A stretch of 11,788 bases of DNA from Nitrospirota bacterium (GTDB lineage: Bacteria; Nitrospirota; Nitrospiria; Nitrospirales; UBA8639), in the NCBI GenBank assembly GCA_003235785.1, contig QJYE01000039.1:1-11788 (forward strand), read 5' to 3'. The stretch's first letter is position 1, and each line of letters begins with the position of its first letter. Both the position numbers and the translations under genes were made by a program. Shown piece after piece: positions 1-5,461 of this stretch. The notes beneath the pieces were generated by a model. It saw only the letters and a program-made list of their open reading frames with translations, was not told where the DNA came from and did not search any database.

Positions 1-111
1 TACTCGTTGCCGGGTGATGGCATTGGTGAGGGTTTGCACGACATGGGTTTGCCCCATGACTTCCTCAAAGGTCGTCGGGCGGTATTTGCGAGCAGAAACC
101 TGAAATTCCAT
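1..111 (-). CDS. dnaX: DNA polymerase III subunit gamma/tau, N-terminal fragment
   Basis: Only the first 37 codons are inside the window; the gene continues past base 1. The peptide begins MEFQVSARKYRPTTFEEVMG and goes on with QTHVVQTL. This matches the conserved DnaX start (K-[YW]-RP-x-x-F-x-E-[VL]-x-GQ-x-x-V), which precedes the clamp-loader AAA+ domain. DnaX loads the beta sliding clamp and ties the replisome together. The ATG is chosen because the family homology starts right there. There is no Shine-Dalgarno sequence in front of it; the bases just upstream are a T6 run, so initiation may be weak or unusual. It lies downstream of, and in the same direction as, tRNA-Ser and the SRP RNA, an arrangement known in several phyla. 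Whether a programmed frameshift makes gamma cannot be judged, because that part of the gene is missing. Confidence 0.93.
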   Translation of the reverse strand, partial: MEFQVSARKYRPTTFEEVMGQTHVVQTLTNAITRQRV

Positions 112-114
112 ATG

Positions 115-148
115 AAAAAACCGTTCAAAGATTATAAGGCGGTTTTTT
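115..148 (-). promoter_or_regulatory. Inverted repeat with a TATAAT box in its loop, in front of dnaX
   Basis: Arms AAAAAACCG (115-123) and CGGTTTTTT (140-148) form a perfect 9-base inverted repeat with a 16-base loop. Read on the minus strand, the loop contains TATAAT (136-131), 19 bases before the dnaX ATG. I see no good -35 at 16-18 bases (the nearest, TTTACT, is 20 bases away). Two readings are possible: a -10 box giving a leader of only about 13 bases, or a weak terminator (only three G-C pairs, then U6) ending the tRNA-Ser/SRP RNA transcript. The two readings are not exclusive. Confidence 0.4.
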
Positions 149-150
149 TA

Positions 151-245
151 GTAAGTAGTAAAAGGTGAGGAGTACGGAGTCATAGCAATGACGGGAAAGG
201 ATTGAGGGACTTTGCCCTCACCGCTTACTTTCTACTTCTCACTTT
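151..245. repeat. Palindrome-rich intergenic element A (ffs-dnaX spacer)
   Basis: This gene-free spacer is built of purine-rich words on the left and their pyrimidine-rich counterparts on the right. Visible stems are GTCAT/ATGAC (179-183/188-192, 4-base loop), TGAGGG/CCCTCA (203-208/215-220, 6-base loop) and the longer-range GGTGAGG/CCTCACC (164-170/216-222). The word CTTCTCACT at 235-243 recurs at 655-663 and, inverted, at 616-624 in element B. A 12-base match, ACTTCTCACTTT at 234-245, is the exact complement of 614-625. None of these stems is followed by a T run, so they do not look like intrinsic terminators. A small dispersed repeat family is my inference. Confidence 0.5.
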
Positions 246-259
246 ACCCCAAGAAATTC

Positions 260-360
260 GGGGCCAGGTGATCCTGCGGCACACAGACTCGCCCACTTAC
301 CGTTGCTTCCTTCCGGACCTGGCGGAGTTCGCAGGATTCTGTTGCACAGGGCCCAGCCCC
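260..360 (-). ncRNA. ffs: Signal recognition particle RNA, small bacterial type (4.5S-like)
   Basis: The transcript (5' end near 360) contains the hallmark CAGGTCCGGAAGGAAGCA, complement of 304-321. This is the conserved helix 8 with its GGAA tetraloop, where Ffh binds. The ends are complementary: GGGGCTGGGCC at the 5' side and GGCCCC at the 3' side close a long hairpin of about 101 nt. That length is the short form without an Alu domain. With Ffh it forms the SRP that takes ribosomes making membrane proteins to FtsY at the inner membrane. It starts only 27 bases after tRNA-Ser, so the two are probably cut from one precursor. Exact ends are judged from the terminal pairing and may be off by a few bases. 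Confidence 0.95.
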
Positions 361-387
361 TATGACGAAACATTACACACTTATGTA

Positions 388-477
388 TGGCGGAGAGGGT
401 GGGGTTCGAACCCACGGTACCGTCGCCGGTACACGTGATTTCCAATCACGCCGATTCGGCCGCTCTCGCACCTCTCC
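388..477 (-). tRNA. tRNA-Ser (anticodon GGA)
   Basis: A class II tRNA of 90 nt with encoded CCA. The acceptor GGAGAGG (477-471) pairs with CCTCTCC, followed by discriminator G and CCA (390-388). The anticodon arm is CGTGA-TTGGAAA-TCACG, so the anticodon is GGA (443-441), reading UCC and UCU. The long variable arm GTACCG-GCGA-CGGTAC is a perfect hairpin, typical of serine tRNA. The T-arm carries GGTTCGAACCC. It is the first RNA of the minus-strand tRNA-Ser/ffs/dnaX run. A TTGACT hexamer on the minus strand at 557-552 is a possible -35, but I see no good -10 at the right distance. Confidence 0.97.
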
Positions 478-609
478 ATAATGTCTGATATCTATGAGTT
501 CAGTGGTATGTGCCGGCTCTATTTATCCTGAAATATTTAGGTTGAGCAAGCAGTCAAAGGTTCCCATCTTACCATGGGGCTTTATGGGCGACAAGCAGAG
601 CAGGGAAAT

Positions 610-690
610 GGGAAAAGTGAGAAGTGAAAAGGTGGAAACTTTGAAATCATGGCTCTTCTCACTGCTTTCTCCGTCTTTCGTTTCACTTTT
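610..690. repeat. Palindrome-rich intergenic element B (membrane gene to tRNA-Ser)
   Basis: AGTGAGAAG (616-624) and CTTCTCACT (655-663) form a perfect 9-base inverted repeat around 30 bases. Outer words also pair: AAAAGTGA (613-620) with TCACTTTT (683-690), and AAGTGAAA (622-629) with TTTCACTT (681-688). The left arm resembles the complement of element A's right arm (227-248). The element touches the end of the neighbouring membrane-protein gene, whose TAA stop (692-690) lies in its right edge. No T-rich tail marks it as an intrinsic terminator in either direction. The rest of the spacer (478-609) shows nothing else I can support. Confidence 0.5.
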
Positions 691-1496
691 TACTGCATTC
701 GGGATTGAAACATGCGTTGCCGGCGAGACGACCGATGAAGCGCGGCAAATAAATGGCCGCGAAAGAGCAACATGAACACCGTGGCGATGGGAGTGATGAG
801 AAGTACGATGATACCACTCGTATTGGATGGTATTCCCAGAAGGGATAGCCATTGCGATAACACGGTAAAGGGCAAGGTGATGAGATGCCAGAAATCCAGG
901 CCGCCCCGTCGTCCGGCTTGGTTGGAAATCTCAAAGAAAAATGAAAGGCCAAACGGGGCGACAGCAATGGCGACCGGCAAAAACCATTCAATCCAATTTT
1001 CAAGGATAAACTCGTAGCTTTCCTGGACGACTTCCAGGGCCGATCCCTTCCGGCTTTGATAAATGACCTCAGGGACTGGATTTAACAAGACGAATATGAG
1101 GAAAAACACGGCGGAGGCGATAAGCGGCTGGTAGGGGTTGGCTTGTAAGCCCATTTCTAGAAATAGCAAGGGGAACCACACCATGAAGCCCACAGAAATC
1201 ACGTCCCAAAAATATTGCCCCATACTCTGAGGAATATCTTGCCATTGCAACTGCCGGGCGCCACGAATGGCTTGTTCCGTTAAGCTTAAGGTGGATCCAA
1301 TGCACAACGCATTAACGGCTCCAAGGATGAATCCGCCGATCATTCCCAACGGGGCAATGATGGAGGTGATGAGCACTAAGCCCAGGGCGAAGACTAAGAG
1401 AACCGGGATTAGGAGCAAATTTTTTCGAAAAGATTGGAGGGTCGCAAGCAGTGATTGGTGATATAATCGAACGGTTGCCTGAAAGAAGCCCTGCAT
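690..1496 (-). CDS. Polytopic membrane protein of unknown function
   Basis: 268 residues and strongly hydrophobic. Likely membrane helices lie near residues 27-47, 52-72, 96-114, 124-143, 171-190 and 228-247, with a possible extra one at 205-222. A charged C-terminal tail (RSSRRQRMFQSR) is probably cytosolic. I see no signal peptide, catalytic motif or transporter signature that names it. The -QSRKGSALEVVQESYEFILENW- stretch (147-168) is amphipathic and could be a cytosolic loop. Uncharacterised multi-helix membrane protein families have a similar layout, but I cannot assign one. It follows the small gene at 1766-1521 after 24 bases with no clear ribosome binding site, so translation may be coupled. 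Its stop lies in repeat element B. Length, composition and steady codon use support a real gene. Confidence 0.8.
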   Translation of the reverse strand: MQGFFQATVRLYHQSLLATLQSFRKNLLLIPVLLVFALGLVLITSIIAPLGMIGGFILGAVNALCIGSTLSLTEQAIRGARQLQWQDIPQSMGQYFWDVISVGFMVWFPLLFLEMGLQANPYQPLIASAVFFLIFVLLNPVPEVIYQSRKGSALEVVQESYEFILENWIEWFLPVAIAVAPFGLSFFFEISNQAGRRGGLDFWHLITLPFTVLSQWLSLLGIPSNTSGIIVLLITPIATVFMLLFRGHLFAALHRSSRRQRMFQSRMQ

Positions 1497-1520
1497 GAAG
1501 GAGTGGGGAATCGGCCGTTT

Positions 1521-1766
1521 TTATCGTTTTGCCGGCGGGGGTGAATTCAAGTTCACGATGTCCTGTTGTCGTTGATCGCGATCTTTTCTGATGGTCTGAA
1601 GCCGGCTGGGGCGGTTCAACGTCCACCATTTTACCGGTCCTTCAAAGGTTGGTGTTGGAGGAGTGGCGGACCCCACAGGGGAATGTTGGAAGTCATACCC
1701 TTGATGGGTGTCTTTTTTTTCCAGAAATTTCTGGTAAATATCTTGATAGAGCTGTTTGAGGGTCAT
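1521..1766 (-). CDS. Small hypothetical protein upstream of the membrane protein
   Basis: 81 residues, not recognised. It begins MTLKQLYQDIYQKFLEKKD, which looks like an amphipathic helix. A proline-rich middle follows (SATPPTPTFEGPVKWWTLN, about residues 33-51), then a very basic, glutamine-rich stretch (RLQTIRKDRDQRQQD) and a PPPAKR end. There is no signal peptide, membrane segment or cysteine pair. A weak GGTAGGG-like ribosome binding site precedes the ATG. It shares strand with the membrane gene 24 bases downstream, and the two probably form a pair. Codons 16-18 contain an A8 run (coding strand of 1720-1713). The plus strand is also open over part of this stretch (1566-1856), but that product is disordered and unconvincing. 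I think this is a real gene, with moderate certainty. Confidence 0.55.
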   Translation of the reverse strand: MTLKQLYQDIYQKFLEKKDTHQGYDFQHSPVGSATPPTPTFEGPVKWWTLNRPSRLQTIRKDRDQRQQDIVNLNSPPPAKR

Positions 1767-1893
1767 AAGACCCTACCTTACCCCACTTGCTTGGGTCTAT
1801 CAAGTGGCAGAGGCGGTATCGAACCGGAACCCTCATCCAACCCTGATCTCGTGTAAACTGTATTTGGGGATGGCCTGTAGACGAAAGACCTTT

Positions 1894-1930
1894 TATAATG
1901 AAGAAGTTTGGCTGTCGCGCCCTTCTTCAT
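1894..1930 (+). promoter_or_regulatory. TATAAT box followed directly by a 12-base-pair hairpin
   Basis: TATAAT sits at 1894-1899. The hexamer 17 bases upstream (TGGCCT, 1871-1876) is a poor -35. Overlapping the box, ATGAAGAAG (1898-1906) pairs perfectly with CTTCTTCAT (1922-1930). Inside, after a TTT bulge, GGC (1910-1912) pairs with GCC (1919-1921) around a 6-base loop. A start near 1906 would give tRNA-Leu about 100 bases of leader. The box also reads TATAAA on the other strand, facing the small gene at 1766, so it could serve either or both directions. The hairpin lacks a T tail and is unlikely to be a terminator; an operator is possible. The rest of 1767-2003 shows no gene. Confidence 0.35.
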
Positions 1931-2003
1931 CCATCTATCTGGTGAGGAAGATGAACCGATCGACGTTGAGATGTTGTTTCATGATTGAATAGAGCATACA
2001 TGC

Positions 2004-2087
2004 GCGAGAGTGGCGGAACTGGCAGACGCGCAAGACTTAGGATCTTGTGGGTAAACCGTGGGGGTTCAAGTCCCCCCTCTCGCACCA
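2004..2087 (+). tRNA. tRNA-Leu (anticodon TAG)
   Basis: 84 nt with encoded CCA. The acceptor GCGAGAG (2004-2010) pairs with CTCTCGC (2077-2083), followed by discriminator A and CCA. The anticodon arm is CAAGA-CTTAGGA-TCTTG, so the anticodon is TAG at 2038-2040, reading CUA and probably other CUN codons. The variable region is longer than in class I tRNAs, as expected for leucine. The T-arm has GGGGGTTCAAGTCCCCC. A T6 run (2088-2093) follows the CCA at once and may end or weaken transcription before tig. tRNA-Leu in front of tig is a conserved arrangement in several bacterial groups. Confidence 0.97.
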
Positions 2088-2139
2088 TTTTTTCACTTTT
2101 ATCCCTAATCGGGTTTCTTACACAAGGATTCCTCATTTT

Positions 2140-3465
2140 ATGAAACTAGAAATGACAGAATTGGGGCCCGTGAAGCGGGCTTTGAAAATCGAAGTTCCTG
2201 AAGAGGCCGTGAACAGTGCGTTTCAAAAGGTGTATGCCGAGCTGAAGCGGCAAGTGCGCATTCCTGGATTTCGACCCGGGAAAGCACCACTCGAATTGTT
2301 ACAAAAGCGTTACGCACCCATGGTCGGGCAGGATGTGGTTCAGCGATTGGTGCCGGATTATTATCAACGAGCGGTCAAAGAATCGGGTGTAGTTCCGGTG
2401 TTGGTCGACATTCCGCCATTGGAACGGATGAAAGTCGAGCCCAATGCGGCTTTTACCTTTACGGCCACGGTGGAGATTAAGCCTTCTATTCAACTGGGGG
2501 ACTATCGACCACCAAATCCTCTGTCATTAAAAAAAGATGATCGATCCGTGACGGATGACCAAGTTGAGAAGGCTCTGCAAACCTTGCGCGAACAACAGGC
2601 CCAGGTCGATGCCGCTTCGGAAGGGACGGCCCTTCAGGATGGTCTGTATGCGGTGCTCACAGTTGAAGGCTTTGTGGATAACCAACCGGTGGAAGGGGCT
2701 CAGAAAAAAGGGCATCTTCATCAAGTTGGCTCTAAAACGCCTATCCTTGGGGTCGAATTGGATGATCAGTTGCTGGGCAAAACCGCGGGAGAGACCTTCG
2801 ACGTGCCTCAGCTGTATCCAGTGAGTCACCCTGACATGAATTTAGCCGGAAAAACGATGGTCTTGAAAGTGACCATTGATGCGGTCAAAGAAAAGAAATT
2901 GCCTGATCTGGATGATGAATTTGCCAAGGACTGTGGTGAATTTGATTCGCTGGAACATTTGAAAACGACCATCACGACCCAACTTGAAAACATTTTGAAG
3001 CAGGATCTTGAGGAAGGGTATAAAGATCAGGTGATTGAGCGCTTATTGCAAATGCACCACTTTGATATTCCAGAAGTGCTGATCGAACGGGAATTGCAGA
3101 CCCTGGTTCGTCAAAAACTCATGAAAGAACAGCGCCATTCTCACCGAGAAGATGATTTAAATGAGCCGATTCGCTTGCAGGAGGAAGCCAAGCGGCTTCA
3201 GCAGGAGCTCCAACCCGAAGCCAAGCGGCGCGTGAAGCTCAGCTTAATTCTTGATGCCATTTCCCAAAAAGAGGGGATTCAGGTTTCTGAAGAGGAAGTC
3301 GATTCTGAAGTGCAAAAACTGGCCGCAACCTTGAAGCTCCCGGTGGCGGAAATTCAGCGCATGGTTGAAGCCGGAGGACCGGGGGCTCAAGAGGAATTCC
3401 GTGAACGGATGAAAGCTGAGAAGGCGTTGCAGTTTGTGTATCAAAATGCGGTGATTCAAGGGTAA
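2140..3465 (+). CDS. tig: Trigger factor, ribosome-bound chaperone
   Basis: 441 residues, close to the usual 430-450. Domains in order: an N-terminal ribosome-binding domain with the signature GFRPGKAP (43-50) that docks on protein L23 at the exit tunnel; an FKBP-like prolyl isomerase domain (about 165-250); and a helical, strongly charged C-terminal chaperone domain (about 260-441). It shields nascent chains as they leave the ribosome. The ATG at 2140 is chosen because homology begins at MKLEMTELGP and AAGGA lies 11 bases upstream. The frame is open further up to 2047, but that part runs through the tRNA. In the FKBP pocket, where the E. coli protein has IPGFE, this one has ILGVE (202-206), so the conserved phenylalanine is a valine. 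Isomerase activity may be low, while the chaperone role should remain. First protein gene of the tig-clpP-clpX cluster. Confidence 0.96.
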   Translation: MKLEMTELGPVKRALKIEVPEEAVNSAFQKVYAELKRQVRIPGFRPGKAPLELLQKRYAPMVGQDVVQRLVPDYYQRAVKESGVVPVLVDIPPLERMKVEPNAAFTFTATVEIKPSIQLGDYRPPNPLSLKKDDRSVTDDQVEKALQTLREQQAQVDAASEGTALQDGLYAVLTVEGFVDNQPVEGAQKKGHLHQVGSKTPILGVELDDQLLGKTAGETFDVPQLYPVSHPDMNLAGKTMVLKVTIDAVKEKKLPDLDDEFAKDCGEFDSLEHLKTTITTQLENILKQDLEEGYKDQVIERLLQMHHFDIPEVLIERELQTLVRQKLMKEQRHSHREDDLNEPIRLQEEAKRLQQELQPEAKRRVKLSLILDAISQKEGIQVSEEEVDSEVQKLAATLKLPVAEIQRMVEAGGPGAQEEFRERMKAEKALQFVYQNAVIQG

Positions 3466-3477
3466 AAGGTCGTCTTC

Positions 3478-3492
3478 GTGCCATCAGGGCAC
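3478..3492 (+). other. Short hairpin between tig and clpP
   Basis: GTGCC (3478-3482) pairs with GGCAC (3488-3492) around ATCAG, 12 bases after the tig stop. No T run follows, so it is a weak terminator candidate at best. It could protect the 3' end of a tig message or do nothing. The remaining spacer ends in the clpP ribosome binding site. Confidence 0.25.
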
Positions 3493-3545
3493 AGTTCGTT
3501 AATGCCGTAACCGATATCTATATTACAACCAGGAGGTCTCCAGGA

Positions 3546-4181
3546 ATGCTCATTCCGATGGTCATTGAACAAACGAATCGCGGTGAACGGTCATATGATA
3601 TTTATTCTCGGCTCTTAAAAGATCGAATTATTTTTATCGGGGCTCCAATTGACGATATGTTTGCCAATGTGGTCATTGCGCAACTTTTGTTTTTGGAAGC
3701 CGAAGACCCGGAAAAGGATATTCATCTCTACATTAATTCTCCTGGCGGGAGTGTGACGGCGGGATTGGGGATTTATGACACTATGCAATATGTCAGATCT
3801 CCCATTAATACGATTTGCCTGGGGCAAGCAGCAAGTATGGGTGCATTGTTATTAACGGCAGGGACCACAGGCAAACGGTTTGCCCTTCCCAATGCACGGG
3901 TCATGATTCATCAGCCTTTGGGTGGCTTTCAGGGGCAGGCTACCGAAATCGATATTCATGCCAGAGAAATCCTGAAGATTCGTGAGCGGTTGAATGAGAT
4001 TATGGCCCATCACACCGGTCAGCCGTTAGAGAAAATTGCGAACGATACCGAACGCGATTATTTTATGTCAGGGGAGCAAGCCAAAACGTATGGCTTAATC
4101 GATGAAGTCATTGTTCGCAGTATGGCCAAGAGTCACAAAGACGAGACCAGGTCCGGAGCCAAAGGTAAAGACAAGGAGTAA
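3546..4181 (+). CDS. clpP: ATP-dependent Clp protease, proteolytic subunit
   Basis: 211-residue serine protease of the ClpP family. It forms the double seven-membered barrel that degrades proteins fed by ClpX (and ClpA or ClpC where present). The triad is visible: Ser97 in GQAASMGA, His122 in MIHQP and Asp171 in NDTERD. The handle-region motif YINSPGGSV (62-70) is present. A perfect AGGAGG (3531-3536) sits 9 bases before the ATG, fixing the start. The first residues, MLIPMVIEQT, line up with the mature E. coli subunit (LVPMVIEQT), and the triad numbers equal the mature E. coli numbers. So this protein lacks the usual cleaved propeptide. The last 20 or so residues (KSHKDETRSGAKGKDKE) form a charged tail beyond the E. 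coli end. It is 20 bases from clpX and surely co-transcribed with it. Confidence 0.98.
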   Translation: MLIPMVIEQTNRGERSYDIYSRLLKDRIIFIGAPIDDMFANVVIAQLLFLEAEDPEKDIHLYINSPGGSVTAGLGIYDTMQYVRSPINTICLGQAASMGALLLTAGTTGKRFALPNARVMIHQPLGGFQGQATEIDIHAREILKIRERLNEIMAHHTGQPLEKIANDTERDYFMSGEQAKTYGLIDEVIVRSMAKSHKDETRSGAKGKDKE

Positions 4182-4201
4182 GCTGAAGGAGGGTTCCTAT
4201 T

Positions 4202-5461
4202 ATGGCGCGACAAGCCAAGTCTGATGCCAATCTTCGTTGCTCTTTCTGTGGGAAGAGCCGTGATCAGGTTCGAAAACTCATTGCGGGACCGACCGTCTAC
4301 ATCTGCGATGAATGCGTCGGTTTGTGCAATGAGATTATTTCAGAAGACTGGCAGGAATCGCGTCAAGAAATTTCCGCCAAGCTCTGCAAGCCGCTGGATA
4401 TTCATCATCATTTAAATCAGTACATTATCGGACAGGATCGGGCCAAACGGATTCTTTCCGTGGCGGTGTACAATCATTATAAGCGGATTGCGGCAAATGA
4501 AGCTGGAGATGTGGAGCTTCAAAAGGGGAATATCCTTATTCTTGGTCCGACAGGAACAGGGAAAACCTTATTTGCCCAAACATTGGCGCAATACCTGGAT
4601 GTGCCCTTTACGATTGCTGATGCGACCACGCTGACCGAGGCAGGGTATGTCGGGGAAGATGTTGAGAATATTATTTTAAAGCTCCTGCAGGCCGCAGATT
4701 TTGACGTCGAGCGCGCCGAACGGGGCATTGTGTATATTGATGAAATCGATAAGATTACCCGTAAGGCTGATGGTCCGTCGATTACTCGGGATGTGTCCGG
4801 GGAAGGGGTTCAGCAGGCCCTTTTGAAATTGATCGAAGGCACGGTCGCCAATGTGCCTCCTCAAGGAGGACGGAAGCACCCTCACCAGGAGTTCATTCAA
4901 GTCAATACAACGAATGTGTTGTTTATTTGTGGGGGTGCGTTTGTCGGACTCGATGCGATTATTGAGCGGCGGTTGAACCAAAAGCGCATGGGGTTTGGCG
5001 CCAATGTTCAGTCGAGAGGCCAACACAAAATTGGGGAATTATTTTCGAATGTTGAACCAGAAGATTTGTTGCAATATGGGCTCATACCGGAATTTATTGG
5101 ACGGTTGCCCATCCTGGCGACTCTTGATGAGCTAGACGAATCGGCGTTGGTTCGTATTTTGACGGAACCTAAAAATGCCTTAATCAAACAATATCAAAAA
5201 TTACTGGCGTTCGATGAGGTGAAGTTGAAGTTCACGGAAGCGGCACTGGTAGGCATTGCACGAAAAGCGTATCAGCAGAAGACGGGGGCTCGTGGCCTTC
5301 GTGCGATTCTAGAATCCATCATGCTCAATATAATGTACGATATTCCTTCTCAGCCTGATGTGAAAGAAGTTATGATTACGGAAGACGTGATTCAAGGCAA
5401 AGGCGAACCCATCAAAGTCTTTGAGCATCAAAAGGGCGTAAAACCGGCTATTGGCTCGTAA
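4202..5461 (+). CDS. clpX: ATP-dependent Clp protease, unfoldase subunit ClpX
   Basis: 419 residues, normal length. The N-terminal zinc-binding domain has Cys13, 16, 35 and 38 and binds substrates and adaptors. The AAA+ module follows: Walker A GPTGTGKT (115-122), pore-1 loop GYVG (148-151), Walker B VYIDEID with Glu181, RKH loop (224-226), arginine finger Arg301 in EFIGRLP and sensor 2 GAR (362-364). The ClpP-docking loop reads MGF (263-265), where E. coli has IGF, a conservative change. The hexamer unfolds tagged proteins and threads them into ClpP. An AAGGAGGG ribosome binding site (4186-4193) sits 8 bases before the ATG, after a 20-base gap from clpP. The last 14 bases overlap the end of topA on the other strand. 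No lon gene follows. Confidence 0.98.
   Translation: MARQAKSDANLRCSFCGKSRDQVRKLIAGPTVYICDECVGLCNEIISEDWQESRQEISAKLCKPLDIHHHLNQYIIGQDRAKRILSVAVYNHYKRIAANEAGDVELQKGNILILGPTGTGKTLFAQTLAQYLDVPFTIADATTLTEAGYVGEDVENIILKLLQAADFDVERAERGIVYIDEIDKITRKADGPSITRDVSGEGVQQALLKLIEGTVANVPPQGGRKHPHQEFIQVNTTNVLFICGGAFVGLDAIIERRLNQKRMGFGANVQSRGQHKIGELFSNVEPEDLLQYGLIPEFIGRLPILATLDELDESALVRILTEPKNALIKQYQKLLAFDEVKLKFTEAALVGIARKAYQQKTGARGLRAILESIMLNIMYDIPSQPDVKEVMITEDVIQGKGEPIKVFEHQKGVKPAIGS

Noticed and set aside
1805..1831. On the minus strand this reads like a tRNA 3' end: GGTTCGATACC followed by a CCTCTGCCA ending.
   Set aside because: The CCA comes several bases too early after the T loop, the T stem is only three pairs, and no matching 5' acceptor half is found upstream. 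At best it is a decayed tRNA remnant, more likely chance.
1951..1992. A 13-codon frame starting MNRSTLRCC right after a GAGGAAG, just before tRNA-Leu.
   Set aside because: Too short to support, the purine stretch is too close to the ATG for a normal ribosome binding site, and the following gene is a tRNA, so a leader peptide makes little sense.
2047..2139. Upstream extension of the tig frame.
   Set aside because: It begins inside tRNA-Leu, has no homology to the trigger factor N-terminus, and a good start with an AAGGA lies at 2140.
5412..5424. Near-perfect palindrome TCAAAG-T-CTTTGA near the clpX end, considered as part of a terminator.
   Set aside because: The one-base loop cannot fold as a full hairpin, no T run follows on either strand, and the bases encode a normal ClpX stretch.
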